A stretch of 64,000 bases of DNA from Plenodomus lindquistii (Eukaryota; Ascomycota; Dothideomycetes; Pleosporales; Leptosphaeriaceae): contig JANUWI010000009.1 of the NCBI GenBank assembly GCA_025504975.1, positions 806,001-870,000 of the forward strand, written 5' to 3'. Below the pieces are notes generated by a model. That model had not been told where the DNA came from. It made no database searches and worked only from the letters and a program-made list of their open reading frames with translations. This document shows, in pieces, positions 44,645 through 55,279 of the stretch. The position numbers and the translations under genes are program-made. Numbering within the stretch: position 1 is the stretch's first letter; every line of letters starts with the position of its first letter.

Positions 44645-45880
44645 CTACTTGGTAACAAATCCATCATGCTTCATCTGCGACAGGAATCTGCCGAGCTCAG
44701 GTCCCATGATGGCAAACACCTCAAAAGCCAATACATGCATGATGACGAAAATGAGTCCCGAAAGCATGATGAAAGTCTTGATGTAAAGCTTGATGAGACG
44801 GCGACGAGCCTCCCAGTTGAAGCTGCGCCACGCATCCAGAAAGCCAACGACGCCAGTTCCTCCCATCATCTTCTCAACGACCTTGCCGCCGAAGGAGCGG
44901 TCAAAGGGAACAATGGTGTCCTGGTCCTCTGGGAGAATGGAAGCCTCAATACGGACAAGGGTGACGATAGCAGGAAGACAAAGGAAAAGTGTGCAGAGCA
45001 CAGCGAAGATGAGAGTTGCACCCAGACGCACAATCAGGGAAGTCCACTGCGCGCAGTTGTACTCGGCTACGTTCTCAGACTCGAGCTTGTGGAGGTTGAG
45101 CATGTAGCCGAAGCCGCCGACGAGGTAGAGGCTGACGTATGGCATGGCGGACTGGATCGCAGCGGGCAGAGCAAGAGTCTTCCAGTGAGCCTTGCTGGGG
45201 ATGCGCTGCCAAAGGGTCTTCTCGGTGGGCATGCTGACAAGCTTGTGAATCCAGACGGCGTGCATGTTTGCGACAGTGGCGCCAGCAAGACCGGCGACGA
45301 GGATCTCCATGCCGGGGACTTGGGGAAGGGCACCACCGAAGAAGGCGCTGGCCATGGAGACGAGGAAGGCATACAGGATGTACAGCCTGAAGCCCCTAAA
45401 GCGCGAGAAGCGGCCAGCGTTGGCAGCAAGATGGCGGAGAGTGCCACGGATGCTGGAGGTGATGGGCTTCTGGTTGACGAGGGTAATGGTTGGGCCAGTC
45501 TCGAGGAGGCCTTCTTTCTCGTGCTGGTCACCGGACTCGGTGGTGGGGGAAACGGTGATGGCGGCAACGGGAGATTCGACCATGCAGAGCGTGGTGACGA
45601 CTTCCTGAAGCATGTACGAGACCTATGACAGCCATGTTAGTCGCGCTGTCTACCTGAGACCTGAGAGGTGAGGTGAGGTGAGGTGAAGTTTAGGGGCGAA
45701 ACACACCATAGTGACGACCAGGCCGCTGAAGATGAAGCTCACATAGAGCAACACAAAGCCCCAAGTCGGCAACTCGATCTTGTCGCCGTTGCCATTCTGT
45801 CCAGACACACTGCGCTTGACAAAGGCCGTGGTAGCCGGGTGGGAGAAGGCGCGCTTCACCAGTTCGGTGAGCATGGCCAT
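44645..45880 (-). CDS. Uncharacterised fungal membrane protein with about six transmembrane segments
   Basis: Two exons, 45707-45880 and 44645-45622 (1152 nt, 383 residues), from the ATG at 45880 (MAMLTELVKRAFSHPATTAF). Hydrophobic segments: WGFVLLYVSFIFSGLVVTM (spliced to VSYML), LYILYAFLVSMASAFFGGAL, MEILVAGLAGATVANMHAV, a segment around YVSLYLVGGFGYML, LIFAVLCTLFLCLPAIVTLV, and FIMLSGLIFVIMHVLAFEVF. A soluble loop after the second helix carries acidic and Thr-rich residues. I recall similar fungal proteins being labelled ubiquitin carrier protein, a label the sequence does not support: there is no E2 Cys motif. The function is unknown; an endomembrane location is likely. The intron carries a pentanucleotide repeat. 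Confidence 0.8.
45664..45686 (+). repeat. AGGTG pentanucleotide repeat inside an intron
   Basis: AGGTG repeated four to five times within the 84-nt intron of the six-TM gene (CACCT on the transcribed strand, pyrimidine-rich). Confidence 0.75.
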
Positions 45881-46937
45881 GATGGTTGTCGTCCTTGTAT
45901 TCTTGTTTCGGTGGATTAAAAGGGTATAACGAAGAAGAAGGGGTGGGTAAGAGGGCTGCAACGCAAAAGAAGGACTGCGTCGTGAAGTGCTGACGGGGAG
46001 GACGCACGCTGAGACTTGAATGCCCGCAAGCCACGGCACAGGAGGAGGCGAAGCAACCAGAAGGCCAAGGCGGCGCTGACCTGACGCAACTGCGCAGCCA
46101 ACGGGCGTGAACGGTTGCCTGGCGCTGGGGCCATTCGACACAGACAAGGCTTAGCCCCACACCTATAATTGGCCTGGCCTCGTCTCATATCGATACGGAT
46201 CGAGAACACGAATCCCATTCAGACGCGTTTACAGTCGCCCCTACTGTACGTTCATGTCGAGAGCTGTGAACAAATCTTGATACAGATCACAAAATGTGAC
46301 ATCAGTTGAGAACACGGAGCACAAGGCCCACATCCGTGAAGTTGTAGTGGGGACCATCAATAACACCAAGCAGCATGTGCCTCACCATGGCGGCACAGCA
46401 ACGAGTTGCTGACCGGCGTCCAATATATCTGCAGTGACACGCTAGGCCTCACGCCACCCGCTCGGAATGTATACTCGTGCCGAGTCCGTGTAGAGCACAG
46501 GCGAAGCGCATCAGTACTACCCATTCAATGAATACATCACAAAGGCCGGTTAACACACTTTGATGGATAGGCAAATATTCATTAACTCCTCTCCGTGACC
46601 CTTTTGTTACAGGAAACACAACGCCAGTATCTCCAGGTCCGAGAGTATCCTCCAACACGACAGACAAGGCTATCCGCTAGGGCACAGGATACGGGAGAAC
46701 AAGGTGAAAACGCCGAATCAAGAGAACTATACTAGCTTTTAGGAAAAGTAGCTACACCAGCGCTAGCTATGTGCAGCGTGAAGCTTCGTAAACATTACTT
46801 GGGTATCGACCGTAAGTCGTCATACGTAGTCGACATAAGGAGCTGTGAATGTTGGAGGTGTGTGGCGACGAGGACGATGGTGCTCGATCGATGCCACTCG
46901 AATGCGGATCCGCCATTGACCTGATTGCAGCATCAGT
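45881..46937. other. Intergenic between the six-TM gene and the reticulon gene
   Basis: About 1.06 kb, upstream region of the six-TM gene and 3' region of the reticulon gene (same strand). Nothing else was recognised. Confidence 0.55.
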
Positions 46938-48420
46938 CTAAATGGCAGGCTCAGCAAGAGGCCTGAAGGGAGCGGTCTCGCCATCAGTGGTCTCAGAGGC
47001 AAGGTCGTGCTTGGGGGCGGCAGGGAAATCCTCCTTCTTAACACCAGCCTTGGGTGTTGGTGAGGTTCCGCGGTACTGGTTGACGGTCTCCTGGGCCTTC
47101 GCAGTAGCCTGCTGTGTGTATCCCTGCACGGTCTTGACGGCGTTGCCAGTGTGCTGAGCGGCGAGGTCCTTGACCTGCTTAGCCTGCTGGTTGGCAACAT
47201 TGTAACCCTTCTCGATCTGAGCATCGATGACCTCCTTGTTCTGAAGGTAGACGAGAGGGCCGAGGAAGGTGATGACGGTACCGATCAAAGTCAAGCCCCA
47301 GAGAGGAACGAACTTGATGAGAAAATACGAGATCAAGGACGCAAAGAAGGCCTGTACAGCAAGTCAGCGCTCGATTGAGGTCGGATAGTTGACCACAGTA
47401 GGGAAACTCACAGCAATGGTAACGTATACGTTCTCAGCAAACACCACGCGCTGAGACTCGATGACGAAGAAGTTGATGAGCTGCTCGACGTCGTCGGTCA
47501 TACGCTCCAGCGAGGCCTTGGGAATCGTGAAGTACTGTCGTGGCCTGAACTGGGAGGTGAGTCCACGTCCGATAGCCAGTTGTCCGACAACCTCGGCGGT
47601 AGCGGTGGCACCAAGCACCAAGTAGGAAGTCTTGAAGATGTAGCGGATAAGGTTCAGGTATCGGGAAGCGAAGATGAGGATGACGGCCGTGGCGAAGGCG
47701 ATTCCGGTTGCGCGTGGGTTTTTCCAGCTCAGAAGGCGGTAGAACATGCTATGGTAGTCTGCCCATTGTTAGCTGTAGCTTCGGTGCTAGACTGAGGAAA
47801 GTGCGTACGGGTCAAGTTCTGGCCGGTGGCAGCCTTGTAGTCGGGGATCTGCTTGGAGTTTGCGAGGTCGGCGAACTCATCGCGGGTCTTTGCGCCTTCA
47901 GCTTGTACACTCTGACCAACGGGACCTGCGGAATTTAGCTATGTGTTGTGTGTGCGGGCACATGGGGCATCTGTGTCGCGTGTCAGTCTGCGGTTGCGAG
48001 TCGGTCATGTTTTCGATCGACTTACCTCACCATTCAGGACAGTGTCCTTTGCGCTTTGGACCGCGGGGTGGTTGTTTGCGGCGGACATTGCGTGACTTGC
48101 TGCTGCGGGGTTGTCAGGACTGGAGATGTGGTGCACATGGGGTGTGCGAGACGCAGATAAGACTGCGATGTATGGCGTTAGCTTCGGTCTCGGCAATGTC
48201 GGAGGCCTGTCACACATACCTCACTCTCTAGGATGCTGTCCTTCGCCTTGATCGCGCTGTTCTGCAGATTTTGCGTGTTTGGCGAATTCTGCGCAGAGCT
48301 GCCGTTGGCTTGCATCTTCTCGGGAATGCTGTTCTGGGTCTGCTGGAATTGGTTGGTGGAAGCGGCCAGATCGAAGTCGAGATCTGTATTGGGAAGCTCA
48401 ACACGCGGAGCTTGAGACAT
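46938..48420 (-). CDS. RTN1: Reticulon-domain ER-shaping protein
   Basis: My model has five exons: 48225-48420, 48031-48102, 47809-47925, 47412-47758 and 46938-47351 (1146 nt, 381 residues). A hydrophilic N-terminus (MSQAPRVELPNTDLDFDL) leads to the reticulon homology domain: SMFYRLLSWKNPRATG, hydrophobic pair one (IAFATAVILIFASRYLNLI), the linker with TEDDVEQLINFF-like TDDVEQLINFFVIES, and hydrophobic pair two (FFASLISYFLIKFVPLWG, LIGTVITFLGPLVYL). An amphipathic helix, EKGYNVANQQAKQVKDLA, follows. Reticulons insert as wedges and curve tubular ER. The exon 1/2 and 2/3 borders are uncertain because both donors are doubled (GTGAG directly followed by GTAxG) and more than one in-frame solution exists; the domain itself is secure. 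Confidence 0.88.
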
Positions 48421-51133
48421 TGGAGATTTGCGGGGAGATTTACAACTAAGTAGGAGGAATTTGGGTAATGTGAGGGGTTTGCTGTAGTAAGTAGAGTGTA
48501 CGAGTGTGTAAGTGCAAAAGTAGGGAAGAGTGAAGAAGGGATGGTGTTTGGGCAACTACTGTGCAGATGTCGCGTGCCCCACAATGACGAAAGGGCAAGA
48601 CAAACCAAAATCATGGCAATCCCAACGCCTCTTCCGTGGGCCATGCAGGTTTCAGAGATAGCTTCGTCATGACTACGATGTCAATACACAATCTTTACAG
48701 CGGTCACTCCTTCTGCAGCGTCCCCGCCTGTCCTGTTTTGTCGGCTGGGCCAGTTTCGTAATGTTTTCACATGTGACAAACGGTCTTAGCTTCCACGGAA
48801 ACCGAGCCAAGACGCCGTTCGACGATGATGGCTGGTTCACTGTGAGCCTTGTAACAAGACAAAATACAAGTTGTTTGCACTCCAATGAATTCCAACTAGA
48901 TGCGCTGGCCCAATCATCGAACTCGACATATCATCCAGGGACCAGGGACGAGAACGGGTTCCTTGCGTCGATCGCCTGTGGAGCATCAAGTAGTTTGCCC
49001 GAACCGACGGTACGAAAATGCCTGGAATAATCACTGTATAGCGAAGGCCCATGAATTTTGACTGCATCTTGTGTGAAAAGTAGCGCTGTTGAGACCTCAT
49101 ACTCACTCGAGGCATGCTTGACTACGCAGTAGCACAACCAAACGTTGCCGCTGTCAGTGCAGTCTGAACCATTTCCTGACGTATGACAGATGTCTGACAA
49201 GCAAACTTGGTATATGACATTCTCAACGAACCAAACAGGAAAGCCCCCATGTATTGGAGCACGTGAGCTCAGCTGAAGGCAGGCTGAGCGATTACCTTGG
49301 AATACCTTGATTCATGACGAGGCTGTGTTCTAGAATTGGGGTTTTGGTGCTCAGTATAGGGAATTTGCTCCGTTTTGCAGACAGTCATGCACTACAGGAG
49401 AGCGCCTCTCTTCAGCCTCACATTGTAATCTCTTGTCGATTGGGGCCGGCGGTGAATTAGCAGTCACACGTGACATGGCTGATATACCACCTGCCGCCTG
49501 CGTGTTGGAAAGTTGACAGATAAACCCAGCAAATTACCACGAGGGCGCCAGCAGTGTAAGCAAGAAAAGATTGTTTATGCGCCAGCATCGCTGTGTCACC
49601 GCAGCGCCAAAGCTATCCAAACATGAGGGAATGATGCCGCGGTTGGCTGGTTGGCTGGCTGGCTGGTTGGCTGGCTGGTTGGCTGGCTGGCCTTGTTCTC
49701 GCATGTGCCCAGTTACCCGAAACAATCACAGCGCTGATCACCTCAACGTCCGCGGGTAGATAGCGCAATTTACCACGCGTGCGGGATGACATGCAAGCCG
49801 TGGATGGGAAATCTTACTTTTGTTGGTAGAATCATGCAATCTCGCCATGGCTGCAGTAGGTAGGCCCTCGTTGAAGAGGCGATGATTTGAGTAGACGAGT
49901 GCGCCTTGGGTGTCGCGATGAAAGAAGGCGGCAGGGACGAAGCGGGGCAAAAGCGCACAGGGCCTTCAGGGACCCTCGCCGTCCTGCACCACCCAGCTTG
50001 CCGCCATGTGCCGACCGACAGTGGGGGTCCTCGCGCTTGTCCTGCCCACGCAATCGCTATTGCAAATACCCACACAGTAGTAGAGCACGCGCAGTCCAGC
50101 ACATGGCGATGCTTTTATTCGCCTGGTCTGGCTCACAATCTGTCTGATTGAGCTGAGGTCTGGGCATCGGGTCGTATGTGGGCGTACCATCTATTGACAC
50201 GGCCGACCGCAGAGCTCCATCTGTGACTTGGACGGCGGCATCACGCGGCGGCTTCAGATGTCCGGTGGCTTTCTTTGCACAAAGTCGCGTATGATAGGGT
50301 CCCTTGTCTGCGCCGACCAAGTCAAGCGGTCAGCACGCACACGGCAGTCTGGAGCGAGGCAATTGGCGTACAGCAGCCACACAGCGGCAGGCCAAACAAG
50401 AAGCACGCCAGGTGGTCTTCACCGCAGATATGGGGGAGAGGAGCGCCAGGACGGGAGTGGTCGCTGTCATGCAGGCTGTCACAGGGGTGCACGCGACGAC
50501 AGGCAGGCCCGTCGCCTTGTTGTTTCCTCACAGCAGTCCCCCAGCGACTCGATGGCTGATGCGGTCACGCCGCTCGTCCTGCGGTCCTTTGATAGTCTCG
50601 TCACAGAGTCGCTAGGACACGCCTATCAATGCCCGCCAGATATTGAATCCAAGAAGGCTGGACGGTTGGCAGGACGTGGCAGCTGGCAGTCTGCGCGCAA
50701 AAGGACGATCCAGGCGGGCCACTGCGAATGTGGCGTACCCCCGAATCCGAGCCAAGTCTGCCGCTGCGATAACGTACCCACCGCGGCCTAGGTTTACATA
50801 TCATCGTCTCGTGTTCCGCCTGCCACCTCGATCTGATCTTGACCTTGATCTCCTGCTCTCTTCAATCCAGCCGGCGACTGCGACAACTCAACTGCGTCCA
50901 AGACTGCACCAGCATCGCGACCCTGGGCGCCGACACCGACCGACTCGTCACACCCAGTTCCTCGGTACAGCACGCCAGCGACGTCAGCCAGAGAACCACA
51001 GCGACATGGTCAAAGCGCTGCCATATCGCAACCGATCGCCGCTATCGCTTCAAACTTGTCGACACTGAGCACGCAGCGTCCAGCCAATTCCCCCTCTGCG
51101 GAGGTGCGGGTCTGTGGAGGGCCGCTCAACAGC
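48421..51133. other. Long intergenic region between divergent genes
   Basis: 2.7 kb between the reticulon (-) and the rhodopsin-like gene (+). A TTGGCTGGC-type tandem repeat is at 49641-49692. Several frames of 80-187 codons around 50.2-50.8 kb start from non-ATG codons and overlap one another on both strands, as GC-rich noncoding DNA does; none is called. Confidence 0.5.
49641..49692. repeat. GGTTGGCTGGC tandem repeat
   Basis: About 52 bp made of GGCTGGTT and GGCTGGCT tetramer blocks. A shorter relative (GGCTGGCTGGCTGG) is at about 526-539. Confidence 0.85.
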
Positions 51134-52890
51134 ATGATAATACCTCGCGCCCTCTACAATGAGAGCCCGCCAGAGCCTAGGTCCCGTGCCACCAACAACC
51201 CAACCCTCCTCTACAGCTGGTGGTGCACCATATTCTCCATTGTCATCATAGGGTTTCGCTTGTCTGGCCGCTACATCCGAAATGACCGCCTCTTCCGCGA
51301 AGACAAGATCATGGCATGGAGTATTGTTCCATTGCTTGCCCGCATGGGCTGCATCCATGTAGTCCTTATCTGGGGCACCAACAACGTCAATGTATCACGT
51401 TTGACCGATCCTGTCAGAATACATCGTCGCGAAATCGGCTCGCAGTTGGTTCTTGCCGCAAGGATCTTCTATGCCCTCTTGTAAGTTGACGCATCGTATA
51501 ACTTGCGTCTCATCTAACATGTGCTAGCATCTGGATGGCCAAGTTCACTGTATCCGAGTTTCTGAAACGTCTTACCGAGCGTTTCTGGAAGAGAGGCTAC
51601 GAACGAGGACTACACTTTATACGCATCTTCCTTGTCGTCACGTTCTTCATGGTCTTCATCGCCACATTGGCTGAGTGTCACCCCGTCACCCACTACTGGC
51701 AAGTGGTACCGGACCCAGGGCCGCAGTGTCGGCAAGGTTACGCACAGCTCCTCACTATGGGGATTGCCGACATCATCACCGACATTTTATTAATCGCATT
51801 CCCCATTCCGATCATCGTCATGTCCGCCATGCCGCTCAAGCGCAAGCTATCACTCGTCTCGCTTTTCTCATTGTCAACAATCCTCATCGTTGTTACAGGG
51901 GCTCGAATGCCACTGGTCATCGAACGACTAGGCGTTCAACAGTTTCGCACTGTATTCGCATCGTCTGAGATACTCGCGGCCACCATTGTGTCGAACGCAA
52001 TCATACTGGGATCTTTCCTGCGCGATCGGGGCATCAAGAAGAGCAAATTCAAGGCTCCATCCACGGTAGACAGTATGGAGCGCAGAGAGTCTGCTCGTAG
52101 GTTTACAGACAATACGTGCAGCAGCGATGAAGACCTCGCTCGATCTTTGGGCTACCGGACGAAGCCAGAACTTCTAGAGAGGTCCAACAGTGTTCCTAGG
52201 CCAGCCCCTGTAGCGGATCTGGATCTCCTCTCATCGAGTAGACAACCCGGCCCTTTCACCAACAACAGCTGGAGGTTTCCTGCTCAAGATCCCAACAACC
52301 CACAAGGGGTTGGCATGAAAATTGAGGACATCAGAGACCCAATGCCGAGCCCACGAGGCGGCAGACGAGTATCGTGGTTTGATGTCGGTGGACTTTTGGA
52401 GAGCTCAGCTCCAGGTCCTTCCCCTACCGACTCAGTCATCGCCCACGATTTTGCAGCACAACCTAGACGCGGCTCTCGAGCCTCCAATTCATTTATGCCA
52501 AACGGCCGCAGCTTCCCACCGCCGGCGCGGCGCTCATCACGACTCTCACAACAGTCAGAAGATCACGAGATGGCCACGAGGCCAACAAACTTGTTACAAG
52601 ACCACGGAGGGCTGCTGTCGGAAGACCGCGAACAAGAAGAAGCCCTATCAACTCCATCAGCGCAGTCGGGCTCCCCTGTAAGGAGTTGCTTGCGAAAAGA
52701 ACCGTCTACATCTCTCAGGCGCAGTTCGACCCGAACGAGCTACGACGTTCCATCTTTACGGGATCCAGGCGGCCTCCTCTCTACGCGCCCACCATCTGCA
52801 CCTATACAGCGGACCAACACCCACACTAGCTACGATACGCCATCACTACAGGATGCAGGTGGCTTATTGTCATCTCCACTGTTCCGATGA
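51134..52890 (+). CDS. Rhodopsin-like fungal integral membrane protein with GGLL-repeat tail
   Basis: Two exons, 51134-51480 and 51528-52890 (1710 nt, 569 residues), from the ATG at 51134 (MIIPRALYNESPPEPRSR); the frame is open upstream without an ATG. The first 290 residues have about seven hydrophobic segments (WWCTIFSIVIIGFRLSGRYI, FLVVTFFMVFIATLAECHPV, ADIITDILLIAFPIPIIVM, SLFSLSTILIVVTGARMPLV, ILAATIVSNAIILGSFL). Typical family marks are ARIFYALLF.WMAKFTVSEF and ECHPVTHYW. This is the fungal rhodopsin-domain (SAIL/PTH11-related) family, mostly of unknown function. The 280-residue tail is disordered, Ser/Arg/Pro-rich, and repeats D-x-G-G-L-L-[SE] four times. The ligand is unknown. Confidence 0.85.
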
Positions 52891-53541
52891 ACATTCTACT
52901 TCCTTTATCTTGCGTGATACCCCGGCCCTCGGGCCCTGCATAGCTTGCCTATTGCTTACTTTCTTCTCTTGTTTTAGAGCTGCATGTGCAGGAATCATCA
53001 TCGGCGCAGAAGTTTTATGATTTATGTTTTCATGATTTTCCCCAACGCCATGTGCGTGATCCTTGCGTATGTATTCGTAATGATGTTGTAGGATATCTTT
53101 TAGACATCTACTGTTACTGATGTAGCAGTATACGTTGCACAAGTAGATAGGACAGTGCTATACCAAGTTGATGCGACCATTTTGCTGTTTCTTGTGCGCT
53201 GGTTTTGCGCATCGCATTCATGAACAAGTAATCACTATATCAAACTCAATTATTACACAACCACCAAGCGTAACAATCCCGAGCGCAGGGTCTGCCAGAT
53301 TAGCCTTTAGCCGTTGGAAGCTTGTGTACATACAAAGGTGGAGAAACCCTTGTCCACGAATCGCGCACATCCATCGGCGAAATACCTACGCTATCTTGGC
53401 ACTCGCGCATCTTCCAACGGCCGCGCGCACGCGCGCCTAAGAAGCACCATCTCATGCAGGGTCCTACACAACCCCGTTCGTTAACACCCTAGCCGCCCTG
53501 GCACGTGTAGAAATTGCTTCTTCCTTCGCCCATGTCATCAG
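52891..53541. other. Intergenic between the rhodopsin-like and JmjC genes
   Basis: About 650 bp, 3' region of one gene and promoter of the next on the same strand. An alternating CGCGCGCACGCGCGC stretch lies near 53422-53436. No other structure was seen. Confidence 0.5.
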
Positions 53542-53631
53542 ATGTCCCGTGTCTGTCCCACACCACACACACATACATATACACACCATAGCACAGTTAC
53601 AACGACAGCGATAACCAAGCCAGCGCCAAGC

Positions 53632-55161
53632 ATGAACGATGCCGCGCCCTCGCTGCTCGAAATCACACGGCTAACCCGGCAGGAGCTAACGGCGCGCAGA
53701 CACGACGACGACGACGACGACCCGATTCGCAAATGCGGACGCGCTGCGCTGGCGCTGCTGCGCCGGGACCCGGAGTTTGCTGCTAAACTTGCGTATCAGA
53801 AGTTGCATGACGTGCCGTATAAGGACGTCAAGACGTGTTGGAGGCGGTTGTATGTTGATGCGAAGTTATGGTGTATCATGGGACTTGTAGAGGAGGGTAG
53901 ACAGGGTGAGGAGACACAATGTGAAGATGGTGGCGGGGCACTGCGAAGAGGAAAGGACTGGGTCGATGGAGTGGTCACGGCGCTGGATATGGCGCTTATA
54001 CTGACCGGTGCGCCGGCGAGGGAGGAACTAGTCGAGTTGTGGTTTTCTGCGCTGCGGCGGTATTTAAACGACTTGGAAGCTGCGGATGGGGATGTCGAAT
54101 CGAAGCGTCGTCCTGCGAAACGGAGGAGACTTTCTTGTTCGTCCTCCTCGGATACTGCAATGCCGTCGAGCTTTCCTACATCTTTTTCTACGGTTCCTCC
54201 GCCGAACCTTCGATATCCGATACCACGCGCTCAAGCTCCGGGCCTTGAGGCCTTTCAGAAGAAATTGGATAGGATTGAGACACACACGCCGCTCATCATC
54301 GAGGGTGCTATAGATCACTGGCCTGCGCTCGAGGAACGACCCTGGAGTAGTCCTGCGTACTTGATGCAGCAGACTCTTGGTGGACGACGCCTCGTCCCCG
54401 TCGAAGTAGGACGGAGTTATACAGATGACGCATGGGGACAACGCATAGTCTCATTCAGGGAATTCATGGAAATGTACATGCTAGGCACACCGTCCGCAGA
54501 GAATGGACACGGACATGACGAACCACACACAGTCCCAGGCGACGAGACTAAAAAAGACGAGGGCAAAACGGAGACACAAACGGGATACTTGGCGCAGCAC
54601 GACCTCTTTGCTCAGATACCAGGTTTAAGGGCAGATATAAGCATACCAGATTATTGTTACTGTACTCCTGCTGCGCCTTCTATACCCTGCTCTACAAATT
54701 CTCATACCCAACTAGAGGAGCCCCTCCTAAACGCCTGGTTTGGCCCTGCCCACACAATCTCCCCTTTACACACAGACCCTTACCATAATATCCTCGCCCA
54801 GGTCGTAGGGTACAAGTACGTACGGCTCTACGCGCCTAGTGAGACGGCACGCTTGTATCCTCGCGGCGTGGAAGATGGGGGCGTGGATATGGGGAATACG
54901 AGTTCTGTGGATTTGGACGAGGCGGTGAGGTTGTGCGGTGGAGATGATTGGGTGGGCTGGAGGGGGAGCGGTGCTGAGCGAAAGGAAGAGGGAGTGGAGG
55001 AAAGGAGGAGAGAGTTTGAGGAAAAGTACCCTGGGTTCAAGGACGCGAGGTATGTAGAGGGTGTGTTGGGGCCGGGTGAGTGTCTATATTTGCCGGTGGG
55101 GTGGTGGCATTATGTAACGAGCCTGACGCCGAGTTTCAGTGTGAGTTTTTGGTTTAATTGA
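53632..55161 (+). CDS. JmjC domain protein (cupin-8 / KDM8-JMJD5-like)
   Basis: A single-exon frame, 509 residues from the ATG at 53632 (MNDAAPSLLEITRLTRQ). An earlier in-frame ATG at 53542 adds 30 His/Thr-rich codons and is less likely. A helical N-terminal region (about 30-170) precedes the JmjC fold: THTPLIIEGAIDHWPALEER, RRLVPVEVGRSYTDDAWGQ, NAWFGPAHTISPLHTDPYHN with the HxD iron pair (H-T-D), KYVRLYAP with the 2-oxoglutarate-type Lys, and CLYLPVGWWHYVTSLTPSFS with the second His. This is an Fe(II)/2-oxoglutarate oxygenase resembling JMJD5, which may hydroxylate proteins; a histone demethylase role is not shown. An acidic DDDDDD run is encoded by a GAC repeat. Its 3' end faces the NAD synthetase gene only 118 bp away. 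Confidence 0.86.
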   Translation: MNDAAPSLLEITRLTRQELTARRHDDDDDDPIRKCGRAALALLRRDPEFAAKLAYQKLHDVPYKDVKTCWRRLYVDAKLWCIMGLVEEGRQGEETQCEDGGGALRRGKDWVDGVVTALDMALILTGAPAREELVELWFSALRRYLNDLEAADGDVESKRRPAKRRRLSCSSSSDTAMPSSFPTSFSTVPPPNLRYPIPRAQAPGLEAFQKKLDRIETHTPLIIEGAIDHWPALEERPWSSPAYLMQQTLGGRRLVPVEVGRSYTDDAWGQRIVSFREFMEMYMLGTPSAENGHGHDEPHTVPGDETKKDEGKTETQTGYLAQHDLFAQIPGLRADISIPDYCYCTPAAPSIPCSTNSHTQLEEPLLNAWFGPAHTISPLHTDPYHNILAQVVGYKYVRLYAPSETARLYPRGVEDGGVDMGNTSSVDLDEAVRLCGGDDWVGWRGSGAERKEEGVEERRREFEEKYPGFKDARYVEGVLGPGECLYLPVGWWHYVTSLTPSFSVSFWFN

Positions 55162-55279
55162 GAGGAGTAGGGCTGGCTTCTTGGTCTTGTGTTGTCTAAA
55201 TGGAGGATGTACATAACATTGACGATCGCTTACTCGGATCACGAGAAGGAAAATAGGTTATTGTGCTACCCTCCCGACT

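Noticed and set aside
44666..45628. 320-codon plus-strand frame
   Set aside because: Antisense to the six-TM membrane protein gene, whose hydrophobic pattern and splice sites are clear.
50228..50791. 187-codon plus-strand open frame
   Set aside because: Starts without ATG, overlapped by open frames in other phases and on the other strand, and shows no family features.
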